Origin: Hyalangium ruber
GTDB taxonomy: Bacteria > Myxococcota > Myxococcia > Myxococcales > Myxococcaceae
DNA length: 64,000 bases
Direction of reading: 5' to 3'
Assembly (NCBI RefSeq): GCF_034259325.1
Contig: NZ_JAXIVS010000004.1
Location: 124,001-188,000, forward strand
The notes beneath the pieces are model-generated. The model was not told where the DNA came from, did not search any database, and was given only the letters and a program-made list of their open reading frames with translations. Below are positions 7,167 to 19,115 of the stretch, one piece after another. Made by a program: the position numbers and the translations under genes. The first letter of the stretch is position 1, and every line of letters begins with the position of its first letter.

Positions 7167-9866
7167 GTGCCGATCCGCTCCTCCATCACCATCAAGCTGA
7201 TCGGCTACCTGCTGGCCGTCAGCGTCGCGCCGCTGCTGGTCTTCGGCGTCGTCACCTATGACGTCGCGCGCGGCACCATCGTCAGCCTCGCCAGCGACTA
7301 CAACGCGCGCCTGCTGGACAACCAACGCGACTACCTGCTGCTCCAGTCCGAGCAGGTGGCCAGCCTCGCCACCAACATCGCCGGCGTCGAGGACATCAGC
7401 ACCGCGCTGGCCGCCGCGGAGGCCGGAGACAGCTACTCCGCCTTGGCCACCCAGGCCCGGGTGGGCTACATCCTGAGCGGCTACAGCAGCCTCAAGGGGC
7501 TGGTCTCCATCGACCTGTTCACGCCCCAAGGCCGCCACTTCCACGTCGGCGACACCCTGGACACCTCCGCCGTCCAGACCGAGCTGTGGGAGCGGCTCTA
7601 CCGCGACACCCTCGCCTCCCCGCGGTCCATCGTCTGGCATGGCGTGGAGGACAACGTCAACGCCACCTCCGACCACCGCAAGGTGCTCGTCGCCACCCGG
7701 CTGCTCAGGCGTGTCGTGCCCGAACAGCCAGAGCCCGAGCCGGTGGGCATCGTCGTCATCAACTCCTCGACCGACTCGCTGCACGAGCACTTCCGACGCC
7801 TCGATGTGGGCGCTGACGGCTACCTCATGGTCACCGACAGCCAGGGGCGCCTGCTCTTCCATCCCGACAAGCAGCTCATCGGCCAGCCCCTGCTGCCCGA
7901 GTTCCGCGCGCTGCTGAGCGGGGAGAAGGGCACGGTGGCGCTGCAGCTCGGCGGAGAGGATGTCCTGCTCAACCACCTGCGCGTGGCCGAGATGAACTGG
8001 CACGTCATCAGCGTCCTGCCCCAGGCCAGCCTCACGGCCCCCATGTCCCGCATTGGCGGCACCGGCCTGGTCGTGCTGCTGGCCTGCTTCGTCGTCATCG
8101 GCCTGGTGGCCGTGCGCTACTCCCGGCGCGTGGTGGGGCCCATCCGCGCCATCTCCGAGGGCTTCCGCCACATCCAGCAGGACCGGCTCGAAGATGTCCA
8201 CCCGCTGCCACCCTCCGCCAGCCAGGACGAGATCGGCAAGATGGTGGCCTGGTTCAACGCCTCCCTGGAGAACCTCAACGCCCGCAGGCGCTCGGAGGAG
8301 GAGCTGCGTCAGGCCAAGGAGTCCGCCGAGCAGGCCAACCGCTCCAAGAGCGAGTTCCTGGCCAACATGAGCCATGAGATTCGCACGCCGATGAACGCCA
8401 TCCTCGGCATGACGCAGCTCGCGCTCGAGGCCGAGTCCCTGGCGCAACGGCGCGACTTCATCTTCAAGGCCAGCCGCTCGGCCCAGTCCCTGCTCGGCAT
8501 CCTCAACGACATCCTCGACTTCTCGAAGATCGAAGCCGGCAGGCTCGAGCTCGAGCGCGTGCCGGTGTCGCTGGAGGAGCTCTTCTCGGAGCTCTCCGAC
8601 ACCTTCTCCAGCACCGCCCAGGACAAGGGGCTCGCGCTGCGCTTCGAGGGGGCACCCTGTCTGCCCACCGAACTCCGCGGCGATCCGCTGCGGCTGCGGC
8701 AGGTACTCCAGAACCTGATCGGCAATGCCCTCAAGTTCACCAGCGCGGGCGAAGTCGTGGTCCGCGTGGAGAAGCTGTCCGAGGAGGCCCACGGCGTGGG
8801 GTGCAGGTTCTCCGTGCGCGATACCGGCATTGGAATCACCGCGCAGCAGCTGCCCCGGCTCTTCCAGTCCTTCTTCCAGGCCGACAGCTCGGTGACGCGC
8901 AAGTACGGCGGCACCGGCCTGGGCCTCGCCATCAGCAAGCGCCTCGTCGAGCTGATGGGCGGACAGATTGGCGTCGACAGCGAGTACGGCCAGGGCAGCT
9001 GCTTCTGGTTCCAGCTACCGCTCGCCAAGGCCCTGCCCGGCGAGGAGCGGGCCGAGCCGAGGGTGCCTCCCGCGCACCTGCGGGGCGCTCGGCTCCTCCT
9101 GGTCGAGGACAACCGCCTGAACCAGGAGGTGGCGATCCACTTCCTGCGCAGGGCGGGGGTGGGCGTGGACGTGGCCACCCAGGGGGCCGAGGCCCTCGAG
9201 CGCCTGGCCCGAGGCGCGTACGACGCGGTCCTGATGGATTGCCACATGCCGCTCATGGACGGCTACGAGGCCACCCGGCGCATCCGCGCCATGCCCGGCC
9301 TCTCGGAGCTGCCCATCATCGCCATGACGGCCAATGCCCTGGAAGGCGATCGCGAGCGCAGCCTGGCGGCGGGCATGAACGACCACCTCAGCAAGCCCAT
9401 CGACGCCCAGAAGCTCTACCAGACGCTGGGGCGGTGGCTCGCGCAGCGCTCCAGGCAGGAGGCCAGCCCCCGTGTCCCCTCCGACGTGGGCGACTCCCGC
9501 AAGCTGGAGCAGCCCGATCCCCGGCACGTGAACATGGAGGGCGCGCTCCTCAACCTGGATGGGGACGTCGGCCTGTATCGCAAGGTGGCGGAGCTGTTCC
9601 TCGGCGAGGCCCCGAACTACCTGGAGCAGCTCCGGGTCGCGAGCACCCGAGGGGACTCGGAAGCCGCCATCCGCGCCGTCCATAACTTGAAGAGCCTGGC
9701 CGCCAGCGTGGGCGCCCACTCGCTCCGGGACCACGCGCGAGCGCTGGAGTCCGCCGCGAAGGCAGCGGAGGCGCCCGGGCTCGTGGGCGTCTCTCCCGCC
9801 TTCGAGCAGGAGCTGGCGCGGGTGCTGGCGACGCTCCAGGGCTTCCTCGGCGCTCGCTCCGAGTAG
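7167..9866 (+). CDS. Hybrid sensor histidine kinase (sensor-HAMP-HisKA-HATPase-REC-Hpt)
   Basis: 899 residues. Order: TM helix (about 10-30), a large periplasmic domain resembling a dCache sensor (about 31-290), a second TM helix (about 295-315), HAMP, a short coil, HisKA with NMSHEIRTPMN (phospho-acceptor His403), HATPase_c (N box QNLIGNALKF, G boxes DTGIGI and GGTGLGLAIS), a receiver (LLLVEDNRLNQE, acceptor Asp691 in LMDCHMP, KP near its end) and a C-terminal Hpt domain with AVHNLKSLA (His839). It therefore holds a full phosphorelay in one chain, ending at a histidine that should pass phosphate to an unlinked response regulator. It forms an operon with the binding protein just upstream, which is the likely ligand receptor, as in TorT-TorS or ChvE-VirA. 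Confidence 0.9.
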   Translation: MPIRSSITIKLIGYLLAVSVAPLLVFGVVTYDVARGTIVSLASDYNARLLDNQRDYLLLQSEQVASLATNIAGVEDISTALAAAEAGDSYSALATQARVGYILSGYSSLKGLVSIDLFTPQGRHFHVGDTLDTSAVQTELWERLYRDTLASPRSIVWHGVEDNVNATSDHRKVLVATRLLRRVVPEQPEPEPVGIVVINSSTDSLHEHFRRLDVGADGYLMVTDSQGRLLFHPDKQLIGQPLLPEFRALLSGEKGTVALQLGGEDVLLNHLRVAEMNWHVISVLPQASLTAPMSRIGGTGLVVLLACFVVIGLVAVRYSRRVVGPIRAISEGFRHIQQDRLEDVHPLPPSASQDEIGKMVAWFNASLENLNARRRSEEELRQAKESAEQANRSKSEFLANMSHEIRTPMNAILGMTQLALEAESLAQRRDFIFKASRSAQSLLGILNDILDFSKIEAGRLELERVPVSLEELFSELSDTFSSTAQDKGLALRFEGAPCLPTELRGDPLRLRQVLQNLIGNALKFTSAGEVVVRVEKLSEEAHGVGCRFSVRDTGIGITAQQLPRLFQSFFQADSSVTRKYGGTGLGLAISKRLVELMGGQIGVDSEYGQGSCFWFQLPLAKALPGEERAEPRVPPAHLRGARLLLVEDNRLNQEVAIHFLRRAGVGVDVATQGAEALERLARGAYDAVLMDCHMPLMDGYEATRRIRAMPGLSELPIIAMTANALEGDRERSLAAGMNDHLSKPIDAQKLYQTLGRWLAQRSRQEASPRVPSDVGDSRKLEQPDPRHVNMEGALLNLDGDVGLYRKVAELFLGEAPNYLEQLRVASTRGDSEAAIRAVHNLKSLAASVGAHSLRDHARALESAAKAAEAPGLVGVSPAFEQELARVLATLQGFLGARSE

Positions 9867-9913
9867 CGGCCGCGGCACCTCCCCGGTGAGCCAGGGAGGC
9901 GCCGCGCGCCGGG

Positions 9914-11737
9914 TTACTGCTGGGACGGCTCGTCGTGGTCCGCCACGTCCTCCGCGCTGTCGGCGGGCGGCAGCTTCCGCTCGAAGCGCAGACCCGCGGG
10001 AGCGTGCGCCGGGTCATCCACCGGGCCCGGCGCCGTCTCCATCGACGCGGCCGACACCGGGTCCACCGCCGAGGCCGTCGGCAGCGTCTTGGTCAGCGTG
10101 AGGCTGTCCTTCACCACGCCGCTGGGATTGATGAACTTCGCGACCAGCGTGCCCCCGTTCACGTCCACGTCCAGGTAGCCCACGTCGGTGTTGTTGCGGT
10201 ACGCCGTCCAGCTCGGCTGCGCGATGGGGAAGGTGCGCAGGGCCGCGCCGCCGCTGCCCACCACGATATAGGGAATGCCCTTCGTGCCCGAGGGCGCCAC
10301 GGCATCCCCCTTCATCGCCTTGGAGCGCTCGTAGTTGTGGTCATGCCCCGTGAGCACCAGGTCCACGCCGTACTGCTCCAGGAGGGGGCCGAACTCGCGC
10401 CGCATCGTCAACTGCGAGCCGTGCGCGCCGCTGGACCAGGGCGGGTGATGGAAGAAGACCACCTTCCAGGGCCGGGTGGTGGCGGCCAGGTCCTGGGCCA
10501 GCCACGTCTTCTGCGGCGCCACCTTGCAGATGTCCAGCGTGCCCAGCACGGCGCAGGTGGAGTCCAGCGCCACGAAGTGGACCGGACCCCAGTCGAACGA
10601 ATAGTAGCGCTCGGTCTTCGCCGGGTTGTTCGTCGGCAGGTAGAAGTTGTCCAGGTAGGGCTGACCGTAGCTCGTCACGTACTCGTGGTTGCCCAGGCTG
10701 GGGAAGATCGGCGTCTGGCGCAGCAGCGGCGCCATGGGGGTGAACATCCGGTCCTGGAACTCCTGCTCGGTTCCCGAGGAGTAGGCGTTGTCGCCCAACG
10801 CGAGCACGAAGTCCCCCGCCTTGCCCGGCTGCGAGAGCAGCTTCAGCACCTGCGCCTGCGTCGAGCCGCCCGTGCCGAAGTCTCCCATCGCCGTGAAGTG
10901 GACGTTCTTCGTGGTGGGGGCGCTCGCCGTGCGGAACTGCCGCACGCCCGTCACCGAGCCGCACGCCTCCACCACGTAGCTGTACGTCTGCCCCGGCAGC
11001 AGGTTGTCCAGCTTCACCGCGTGCCGCCAGCCCGCCGCCGTGGCCGTCGCCGTGCGGGACACGTCCGAGCCCGGCCCGAAGCGCACCAGGGGCGTACACG
11101 ACACGCCGCTGCGGAACGCCACGATGGCGCTCGTGGTGCCCACGCTCTGCAGGTACGGCAGGCGCGGCAGCGCCGGCCCCGAGTCCGCCGGCGTCGGAAC
11201 GCCGCACGCCCGCGCCTCGGTGATGGAGGCCCAGGTATTCACCGTGTTGCCGTTGACGGTGACTCGCACGTAGCGCGCCCGCCGCTCCGGGGTGAACGCG
11301 TACGTCTGCGCCTCCTTCGTCAGCGCGCTGTCACCCGCATACGCCTGGGTGAAGGTGGCGCCGTCCTCCGAGGTGGAGATGACGAAGTGGTTCTGGCGCG
11401 TGTTGCCCTCGTGCCACGCCACCGCCGCGCCCTTGAGCGTCTGCGCGGCGCCCAGGTCCATCTGGAGCCATGCACCCACGCCCGGACCGCTCCAGCGCGT
11501 CAACAGGTTGTCGTCCTGCGAATTGGCCGCCACGCTGCCGGCCCCATCGTCTCCGCTCGCGCGGGTCGTCGCCGTCGCCAACGGGGTGCAGCCGGTGACG
11601 GTGAGCGGCCCCGCGGCTTCCTGGATTTCCTCCTGGGGAGTGGGTTCGACGGGAGGCACCTCCGCGGAAGGCATCTCGCACGCCGAGGTGAGCAGCACTG
11701 CCATCAAGCCAGTCGCTATGAAGAAGGATTTGCGCAT
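9914..11737 (-). CDS. Secreted metallophosphoesterase lipoprotein with discoidin domain
   Basis: 607 residues from the ATG at 11737, chosen because it begins a lipoprotein signal (lipobox LLTSAC). After a Pro/Glu-rich linker comes a discoidin-like F5/8 type C domain (about residues 60-180; LQMDLGAAQTLKG and RYVRVTVNG), then a fibronectin-like domain as at the front of purple acid phosphatases (LPRLPYLQSVGTTSAIVAF), then the catalytic calcineurin-like domain with GDFGTGG, GDNAYSSG, GNHEY, HHPP and GHDHNYERS supplying the dinuclear metal ligands. It probably releases phosphate from organic esters outside the cytoplasm, with the discoidin domain binding a sugar or surface. The final part has no recognisable anchor. 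It lies downstream of the M43 protease gene on the same strand. Confidence 0.85.
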   Translation of the reverse strand: MRKSFFIATGLMAVLLTSACEMPSAEVPPVEPTPQEEIQEAAGPLTVTGCTPLATATTRASGDDGAGSVAANSQDDNLLTRWSGPGVGAWLQMDLGAAQTLKGAAVAWHEGNTRQNHFVISTSEDGATFTQAYAGDSALTKEAQTYAFTPERRARYVRVTVNGNTVNTWASITEARACGVPTPADSGPALPRLPYLQSVGTTSAIVAFRSGVSCTPLVRFGPGSDVSRTATATAAGWRHAVKLDNLLPGQTYSYVVEACGSVTGVRQFRTASAPTTKNVHFTAMGDFGTGGSTQAQVLKLLSQPGKAGDFVLALGDNAYSSGTEQEFQDRMFTPMAPLLRQTPIFPSLGNHEYVTSYGQPYLDNFYLPTNNPAKTERYYSFDWGPVHFVALDSTCAVLGTLDICKVAPQKTWLAQDLAATTRPWKVVFFHHPPWSSGAHGSQLTMRREFGPLLEQYGVDLVLTGHDHNYERSKAMKGDAVAPSGTKGIPYIVVGSGGAALRTFPIAQPSWTAYRNNTDVGYLDVDVNGGTLVAKFINPSGVVKDSLTLTKTLPTASAVDPVSAASMETAPGPVDDPAHAPAGLRFERKLPPADSAEDVADHDEPSQQ

Positions 11738-11851
11738 CGCGGCGCGGCAAACCTTGTTCGCGTTCCAACAATTTCCCCGGAGACCTGATGGCCCGTCCCT
11801 CTGCCAGGGCTGCACCCGAGTGGCCGAGCGGCGGACTGCCCGCAACGAGAG

Positions 11852-11880
11852 ACGCCGAGGTGCTTGGAGCACCCCGGCGT
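11852..11880 (-). terminator. Hairpin after the M43 protease gene
   Basis: An inverted repeat with arms ACGCC-GA-GGTGCT and AGCACC-CC-GGCGT around a 3-base loop, lying 33 bases past the stop of the minus-strand protease gene. On the minus strand it is followed by CTCTCGTT, a weak pyrimidine run. It is a plausible intrinsic terminator separating the protease gene from the phosphoesterase gene. Confidence 0.5.
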
Positions 11881-11912
11881 CGGGACCTACGCGTGTGGAC
11901 TTGGGGCGCGGC

Positions 11913-12800
11913 TTACTTGCCCGCGCGGTACGACGTCCACATGCCGTCCATGCGGGTGATCTGCCCCGCGCTGAACTGGTTCATGCAGCTGTCGTCGGTG
12001 TAGTCCATGAAGTTCTTGATGGGGTCCAGACCGGCAATGGTGGCGCAGGTGTCGCGGCCGGTGGGGCAACCGAAGGCCGCGGACTTCTCGGCCGGGGTGT
12101 CGCTCACGCCGTCGCCACCCGAGGCCTGCTTGGCGCAGCCGCCCTGGAACGTGTGGTACAGGCCCAGCCAGTGACCGACCTCGTGGGTGGCCGTGTCGCC
12201 CTCGTTGTACGGGACCGCGCTGCCGCCGGGCAGCGAGGTGTTGAGGATGACCACGCCGTCATCCTTCGGCCTGGAGGCGTAGCTGGAGGGGAAGGTCGCC
12301 CAGCCCAGCAGGCCGCCGCCCGGGCTGTTGAAGTACATGTTCAGGTCGTCCGCGGTGCCCTTGCGCAGCGCGGTCTTCATCGCCGTCTCGGCCGCGGTGC
12401 CCGGGCCCGCGGTGTACCAGCTGGAGTTGCTGGTGCGGTCCGTGGAGACCAGGCTGAACTTGAACGGCGTGCCCGCGTAGGCGTTGTTCAGCACGGTGAT
12501 CTGGTTGGCGATCATCTGGTCGGAGATGGCGCCCGCCGTGCCGTTGGTAATCACATGCACGTAGACCGGAATGGTCACCGAGCCCACGCCCAGCGCCTGC
12601 GCGCTGCGAAGCTGGGACAGCGTCGCCTCGACCTCGGCCTGCTGCGCCTCGCTCAGATCCGCCGTCTGACAGCGTCCCCCGGCCTGAGCCTCCGGAGCGG
12701 GAGCCGGCTCGGCCTCCTTGCTCTCAGGGGCCGTACAGCCCACGAAGGCAAACAGCGCACCCGCCACCACACCGCTCTTCCAGTTGAAACGACGCGTCAT
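11913..12800 (-). CDS. Pappalysin-like M43 zinc metalloprotease, lipoprotein
   Basis: 295 residues. The signal ends in a lipobox-like FVGC (Cys22), so it is probably a secreted lipoprotein. The zinc site is [11 protein letters not shown] (His206, Glu207, His210, His216), the extended HExxHxxGxxH of metzincins. A Met-turn follows in [15 protein letters not shown], with the typical M43 spacing and the closing phrase about sampling a metal-rich tail (TRMDGMW). Cysteines around the zinc site suggest disulfides. Family members such as ulilysin and cytophagalysins digest external protein, which fits a predatory lifestyle. RNase R is divergently transcribed from the other side of a 127-base AT-rich gap. 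Confidence 0.9.
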   Translation of the reverse strand: MTRRFNWKSGVVAGALFAFVGCTAPESKEAEPAPAPEAQAGGRCQTADLSEAQQAEVEATLSQLRSAQALGVGSVTIPVYVHVITNGTAGAISDQMIANQITVLNNAYAGTPFKFSLVSTDRTSNSSWYTAGPGTAAETAMKTALRKGTADDLNMYFNSPGGGLLGWATFPSSYASRPKDDGVVILNTSLPGGSAVPYNEGDTATHEVGHWLGLYHTFQGGCAKQASGGDGVSDTPAEKSAAFGCPTGRDTCATIAGLDPIKNFMDYTDDSCMNQFSAGQITRMDGMWTSYRAGK

Positions 12801-12927
12801 TCCCGACTCCTAAGGAAACAGGGGGGGTCAAGGAATAATGGAAATGAGTAGGATAGGTCAACGCGCATTCTCATATATTTGGAATTTTCTACTCTCACAG
12901 TTATCTGGCTGGTAGGGTCTCGCGAGT
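12801..12927. promoter_or_regulatory. AT-rich divergent promoter region
   Basis: Gap between the divergent M43 protease and RNase R genes. It is conspicuously AT-rich for this genome, with TCATATATTTGG at about 12871-12882 and a run of seven G at 12820-12826. Promoters for both genes should lie here; no operator could be defined. Confidence 0.4.
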
Positions 12928-14844
12928 ATGTCTCAGCCCGCTTCCTCCCTAGGCGCTTCCTCCTCCCCACGTCCTGCGACCGGCCGGGTGGATGTCCATC
13001 CGCGAGGCTTCGGCTTTCTGGTGGTTCAGCCCCCGCCTTCCGGGGAAGTCCTGTCGGCCTTCATCCCTCCGCCGGAGCTGGCCTCGTTCCTGGCCGATGA
13101 CGTGGTGACGGCCACGGTGAGCCAGGGCGCGGACGGCCGGTGGTCGGCCAGCGGGCTGTCGCTGCTCCAGCGCCCGCGCCAGGAGGTCTACGGCGAGGTG
13201 GTGCTGCGCAAGGGCGCCACCTACCTGCGCATCGACCGGGAGGTGGCCAGCTCTGACTGGCCGCTGGAGCCGGGCGGCGTGGAGGTGCAGCACGGGGACG
13301 CCGTGGTGGCGCGCGTGGCCGAGGGCAAGGTGGTGCTCACGCGCAAGCTGGAGCCCGGCGCGGACCGCTCCATCGAGCGCGTCATCGCCCGCCATGGCCT
13401 GCACCGGGACTTCCCCGCCGAGGTCCTCGAGGCGGCGCGCTCGGCGCGGGCCCTGCCCCATGAGACGGGCGCGCGGAGGGACTTGCGCGCGGTGCCCACC
13501 GTCACGGTGGATGCGCCCTCCACGCGTGACATCGACGACGCCATCTCCGTGCTGCCGGCGGGGGCGGACGGGGCGCTGCGCCTGCTGGTGTCCATCGCGG
13601 ACGTGGCGCAGTTCGTCACCGAGGGCTCGGCGCTGGACGCGGCGGCGCGCGAGCGGGCCACCAGCGTGTACCTGGCGGGCCACGTGCTGCCCATGCTCCC
13701 CGAGGAGCTCTCCGCGCACTGGCTGAGCCTGGTGCCGAGCGAGGAGCGGCTGTGCCTCACGGTGGAGCTGCGCATCGACCCCGAGGGGCGCGTCACCGCG
13801 GCGGACGTGTACGAGAGCATCATCCGCTCCTGGGCGCGGCTGAACTATGACGAGGTGGCCGACTTCCTGGACAAGGGCATGGTGTCGGCGCCCATGGAGC
13901 CGGTGCGCGACGTCATGCCGTGGTTCCGCGCGGCCGCGGCGCGGCTGGAGGTGGCGCGGGCGGGGCGCGGCGGCATCGAGATGGCCCGCGAGGAAGCCCG
14001 CTTCACCTTCGACACCGAGACGGGCCAGGTGTCCGGCATCCAGAACGTGCGGCCCACCTCCGCGCACAAGATGATCGAGCGCTTCATGGTGGCCGCCAAC
14101 GAGGCCATCGGAGAGTGGATGCTGGCCCGCGGCCTGCCGGGCCTGTTCCGCGTGCAGGACGAGCCGGATCCGCTGCGAGTAGCGGACCTGGCGGCGTTCG
14201 CGCACCACTCCGGCTTCGCGGCGGGCTTCGGCGGCCGGCTCACCCCGCTGGCGCTGGGGGCGTTCGATCGGCAGATCTCCGGATGTACCGCGGAGCCCGC
14301 CCTGCGCTCGGTGCTGCGGCGCTCGCTGGGCTCGGCGCGCTACACGGGGGTGCCTTCTGGACACTTCGGGTTGGCGGCGCGCTGGTACCTGCACTTCACC
14401 TCGCCCATCCGCCGGTACGCGGACCTGGTCGTACACCGCACGCTCAAGAAGTACCTGCGTGGCCACCGCGACTTCCTCAACCCCGACCCTGCCGTGGAGC
14501 AGCTCGCCACCCACATCAACACGCGCGCCCGCGCCGCCTCGCGCGCCGAGCAGGACCGCCACCGCGTGCTGGAGGCGCGGCTGATGGCCTCTCACGTGGG
14601 CAAGGTCTACGCCGCCCGCATCACCCGCGTGAAGCCCTTCGGCCTGCTGGTGCAGTTGGACGATTTGCTGGTCGAGGGCGTGGTGCCCACCGACTCGCTC
14701 AAGGGCGGCCCCTTCCAGCCCGACGCGCGAGAGACGTCCCTGGTGGGCCCCAAGCGCACCTTCACCATCGGCATGATGATCCAGCTGAAGGTGGTCTCCA
14801 CCGACGAAGTGCTCGGCCGTATCGAGTTCTCAATCGTCGAGTAG
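12928..14844 (+). CDS. rnr: RNB-family exoribonuclease (RNase R/II type)
   Basis: 638 residues, shorter than E. coli RNase R (about 810) and close to RNase II. Degrades RNA from the 3-prime end in the cytoplasm. The N-terminus carries a cold-shock-like domain (VDVHPRGFGFLV). The RNB active site is VDAPSTRDIDDAI, where Asp195, Asp201, Asp203 and Asp204 match the spacing of the four catalytic aspartates of RNase II. The RNB domain continues to about residue 535 (HFTSPIRRYADLVVHR). A C-terminal S1 domain follows (about 555-638; GKVYAARITRVKPFG). The lysine-rich tail of enterobacterial RNase R is absent. Confidence 0.9.
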   Translation: MSQPASSLGASSSPRPATGRVDVHPRGFGFLVVQPPPSGEVLSAFIPPPELASFLADDVVTATVSQGADGRWSASGLSLLQRPRQEVYGEVVLRKGATYLRIDREVASSDWPLEPGGVEVQHGDAVVARVAEGKVVLTRKLEPGADRSIERVIARHGLHRDFPAEVLEAARSARALPHETGARRDLRAVPTVTVDAPSTRDIDDAISVLPAGADGALRLLVSIADVAQFVTEGSALDAAARERATSVYLAGHVLPMLPEELSAHWLSLVPSEERLCLTVELRIDPEGRVTAADVYESIIRSWARLNYDEVADFLDKGMVSAPMEPVRDVMPWFRAAAARLEVARAGRGGIEMAREEARFTFDTETGQVSGIQNVRPTSAHKMIERFMVAANEAIGEWMLARGLPGLFRVQDEPDPLRVADLAAFAHHSGFAAGFGGRLTPLALGAFDRQISGCTAEPALRSVLRRSLGSARYTGVPSGHFGLAARWYLHFTSPIRRYADLVVHRTLKKYLRGHRDFLNPDPAVEQLATHINTRARAASRAEQDRHRVLEARLMASHVGKVYAARITRVKPFGLLVQLDDLLVEGVVPTDSLKGGPFQPDARETSLVGPKRTFTIGMMIQLKVVSTDEVLGRIEFSIVE

Positions 14845-14851
14845 GACCCTC

Positions 14852-14875
14852 GGGCGGGCCAACACAAGCCTGCCC
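14852..14875 (+). terminator. Hairpin after the RNase R gene
   Basis: GGGCGGGC and GCCTGCCC form an 8-bp stem (one G-U pair) with an 8-base loop, 7 bases after the stop codon. No T-run follows, so it may be a weak terminator or RNA-stabilising hairpin. Confidence 0.4.
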
Positions 14876-14888
14876 TGGAGGATGAAGC

Positions 14889-14905
14889 CACTTCCGCCGC
14901 GTAAC
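14889..14905 (+). promoter_or_regulatory. Upstream element shared by the two kinase modules (copy 1)
   Basis: CACTTCCGCCGCGTAAC, which closely matches CACTTCCGCGCGCGTTAC at 20872-20889 ahead of module 2. It is followed by ACTTATCTAGGAATACT, a possible -10 area. The distance to the kinase start is 185 bases here but 63 in module 2, which argues for caution. Confidence 0.3.
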
Positions 14906-15073
14906 TTCGGACTTATCTAGGAATACTGCCTGTCCCCGAGTTCGCGGGGGACGCGGGTGGTTGGTGGCGAGCGTGGTGGGCTCGGAGAACCTCGGGGGGG
15001 TCCGAGGGGTCTCGACGCGCTCATCCAAGGACCCCGGTTCGTCCTCGCAGTCCAAGAAAACGAAACCGGAACC

Positions 15074-18085
<3,012 letters not shown>

Positions 18086-18086
18086 C

Positions 18087-19106
18087 ATGGAAAAGACCCG
18101 GACGGATGTCTTGCGTGTCCTTGTCCTCTTGATGGTGGCCTGGGTGGCGACCCCGGCTTTCTCTCAGCCGAGCACGGAGCTGGACGCTGGAAAGCAACCT
18201 CCATGGGCTCGCGATGTCCCGCGCGAGAGGCAGCTGCGCGCCGAGGCGCTGCTCCAGCAAGCCAATGCTCACTGGTTGGACTCCCGCTTCGTGGCGGCCG
18301 AGGCCAAGTACCGCGAAGCGCTGGGCCTCTGGGACCACCCCGTCACCCATTTCAACCTCTCGCAGATCCTCGCCACGCAGGGCCGGCACCTCGAGCTGCA
18401 CAAGCACATCACCCAGGCCATGCGCTTCGGTGACGCCCCTCTTGGAAAAGAGAAGTTCAGTCGAGCCCAGTTCCTCAAGACGGTCGCCGAGCAGCAGTTG
18501 GGCCGCGTGGAGATCTCCTGCGACGTCTCCGACGCCTCGGTGTGGGTGGGAGAGAAGCGACTGCTCCAGTGTCCGGGCAAAGTCGAGGAGCTCATGCTCC
18601 CTGGTACCTACACCCTCAGCACGCGAAGGAAGGGCTACCCGGACAACGACAGGACACGCGCCCTGCTCGCCGGAAAGACGGTCTCCCTCCACATCACTCA
18701 GCTCTACGACGAGGAGGACTTCCACGTTCAACAAGGCCGGTGGCCCACCTGGAAGCCCTGGAGCGTCGTGGGCGCGGGCGTGCTCATGGCGGGAGGAGGT
18801 GGGCTGCTTCACCTTCAGGCGCGCAACAACTACCGGGCTTTCGACCAACGGGCCAGTCGATGTGGCCCGGAGGGATGTGACGCGGATCCCACGCTCGCCG
18901 GGAAGATCCGACGCGGCGACAACTTCCAGAAGCTCGCCATCGGCTCGTATGCCCTGGCCGGCGCCACCGCTGTCACCGGCGCGGTCCTCGTCCTCCTCAA
19001 TCGGGAGAAGGCCGTCCTTCGCACTCCCGACGAACTCGATGGCGTGAACGTCTCGCTCACTGTCGGCAAGGCCGAGAGTGGCTTCCTGGCTACCTGGCGC
19101 TTCTGA
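18087..19106 (+). CDS. Secreted TPR/PEGA-like protein with two C-terminal TM segments (module 1)
   Basis: 339 residues from the ATG at 18087, 1 base after the kinase stop, with GGGG 7 bases upstream; translation is probably coupled. A signal peptide (about 1-27, ending PAFSQ) is followed by a TPR-like helical repeat (about 50-130; KYREALGLWDHPVTHFNLSQ) and a small beta domain of PEGA type (about 140-190; VEISCDVSDASVWVGEKRLL and MLPGTYTLSTRRKGY). Two hydrophobic segments follow (about 228-245 and 285-310). The layout suggests a periplasmic sensor or scaffold held in the inner membrane. It is the counterpart of 24062-25072, which has the same order of parts and the same final RF residues. Confidence 0.7.
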   Translation: MEKTRTDVLRVLVLLMVAWVATPAFSQPSTELDAGKQPPWARDVPRERQLRAEALLQQANAHWLDSRFVAAEAKYREALGLWDHPVTHFNLSQILATQGRHLELHKHITQAMRFGDAPLGKEKFSRAQFLKTVAEQQLGRVEISCDVSDASVWVGEKRLLQCPGKVEELMLPGTYTLSTRRKGYPDNDRTRALLAGKTVSLHITQLYDEEDFHVQQGRWPTWKPWSVVGAGVLMAGGGGLLHLQARNNYRAFDQRASRCGPEGCDADPTLAGKIRRGDNFQKLAIGSYALAGATAVTGAVLVLLNREKAVLRTPDELDGVNVSLTVGKAESGFLATWRF

Positions 19107-19115
19107 GGTCCCCCC

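Noticed and set aside
11738-11912. A small gene between the phosphoesterase and the M43 protease
   Set aside because: Short frames there have no ribosome site or recognisable product; the region is explained by a hairpin and a promoter.
12844-12874. ATGAG/CTCAT pair in the RNase R upstream region
   Set aside because: Five-base arms with a 21-base gap are expected by chance.
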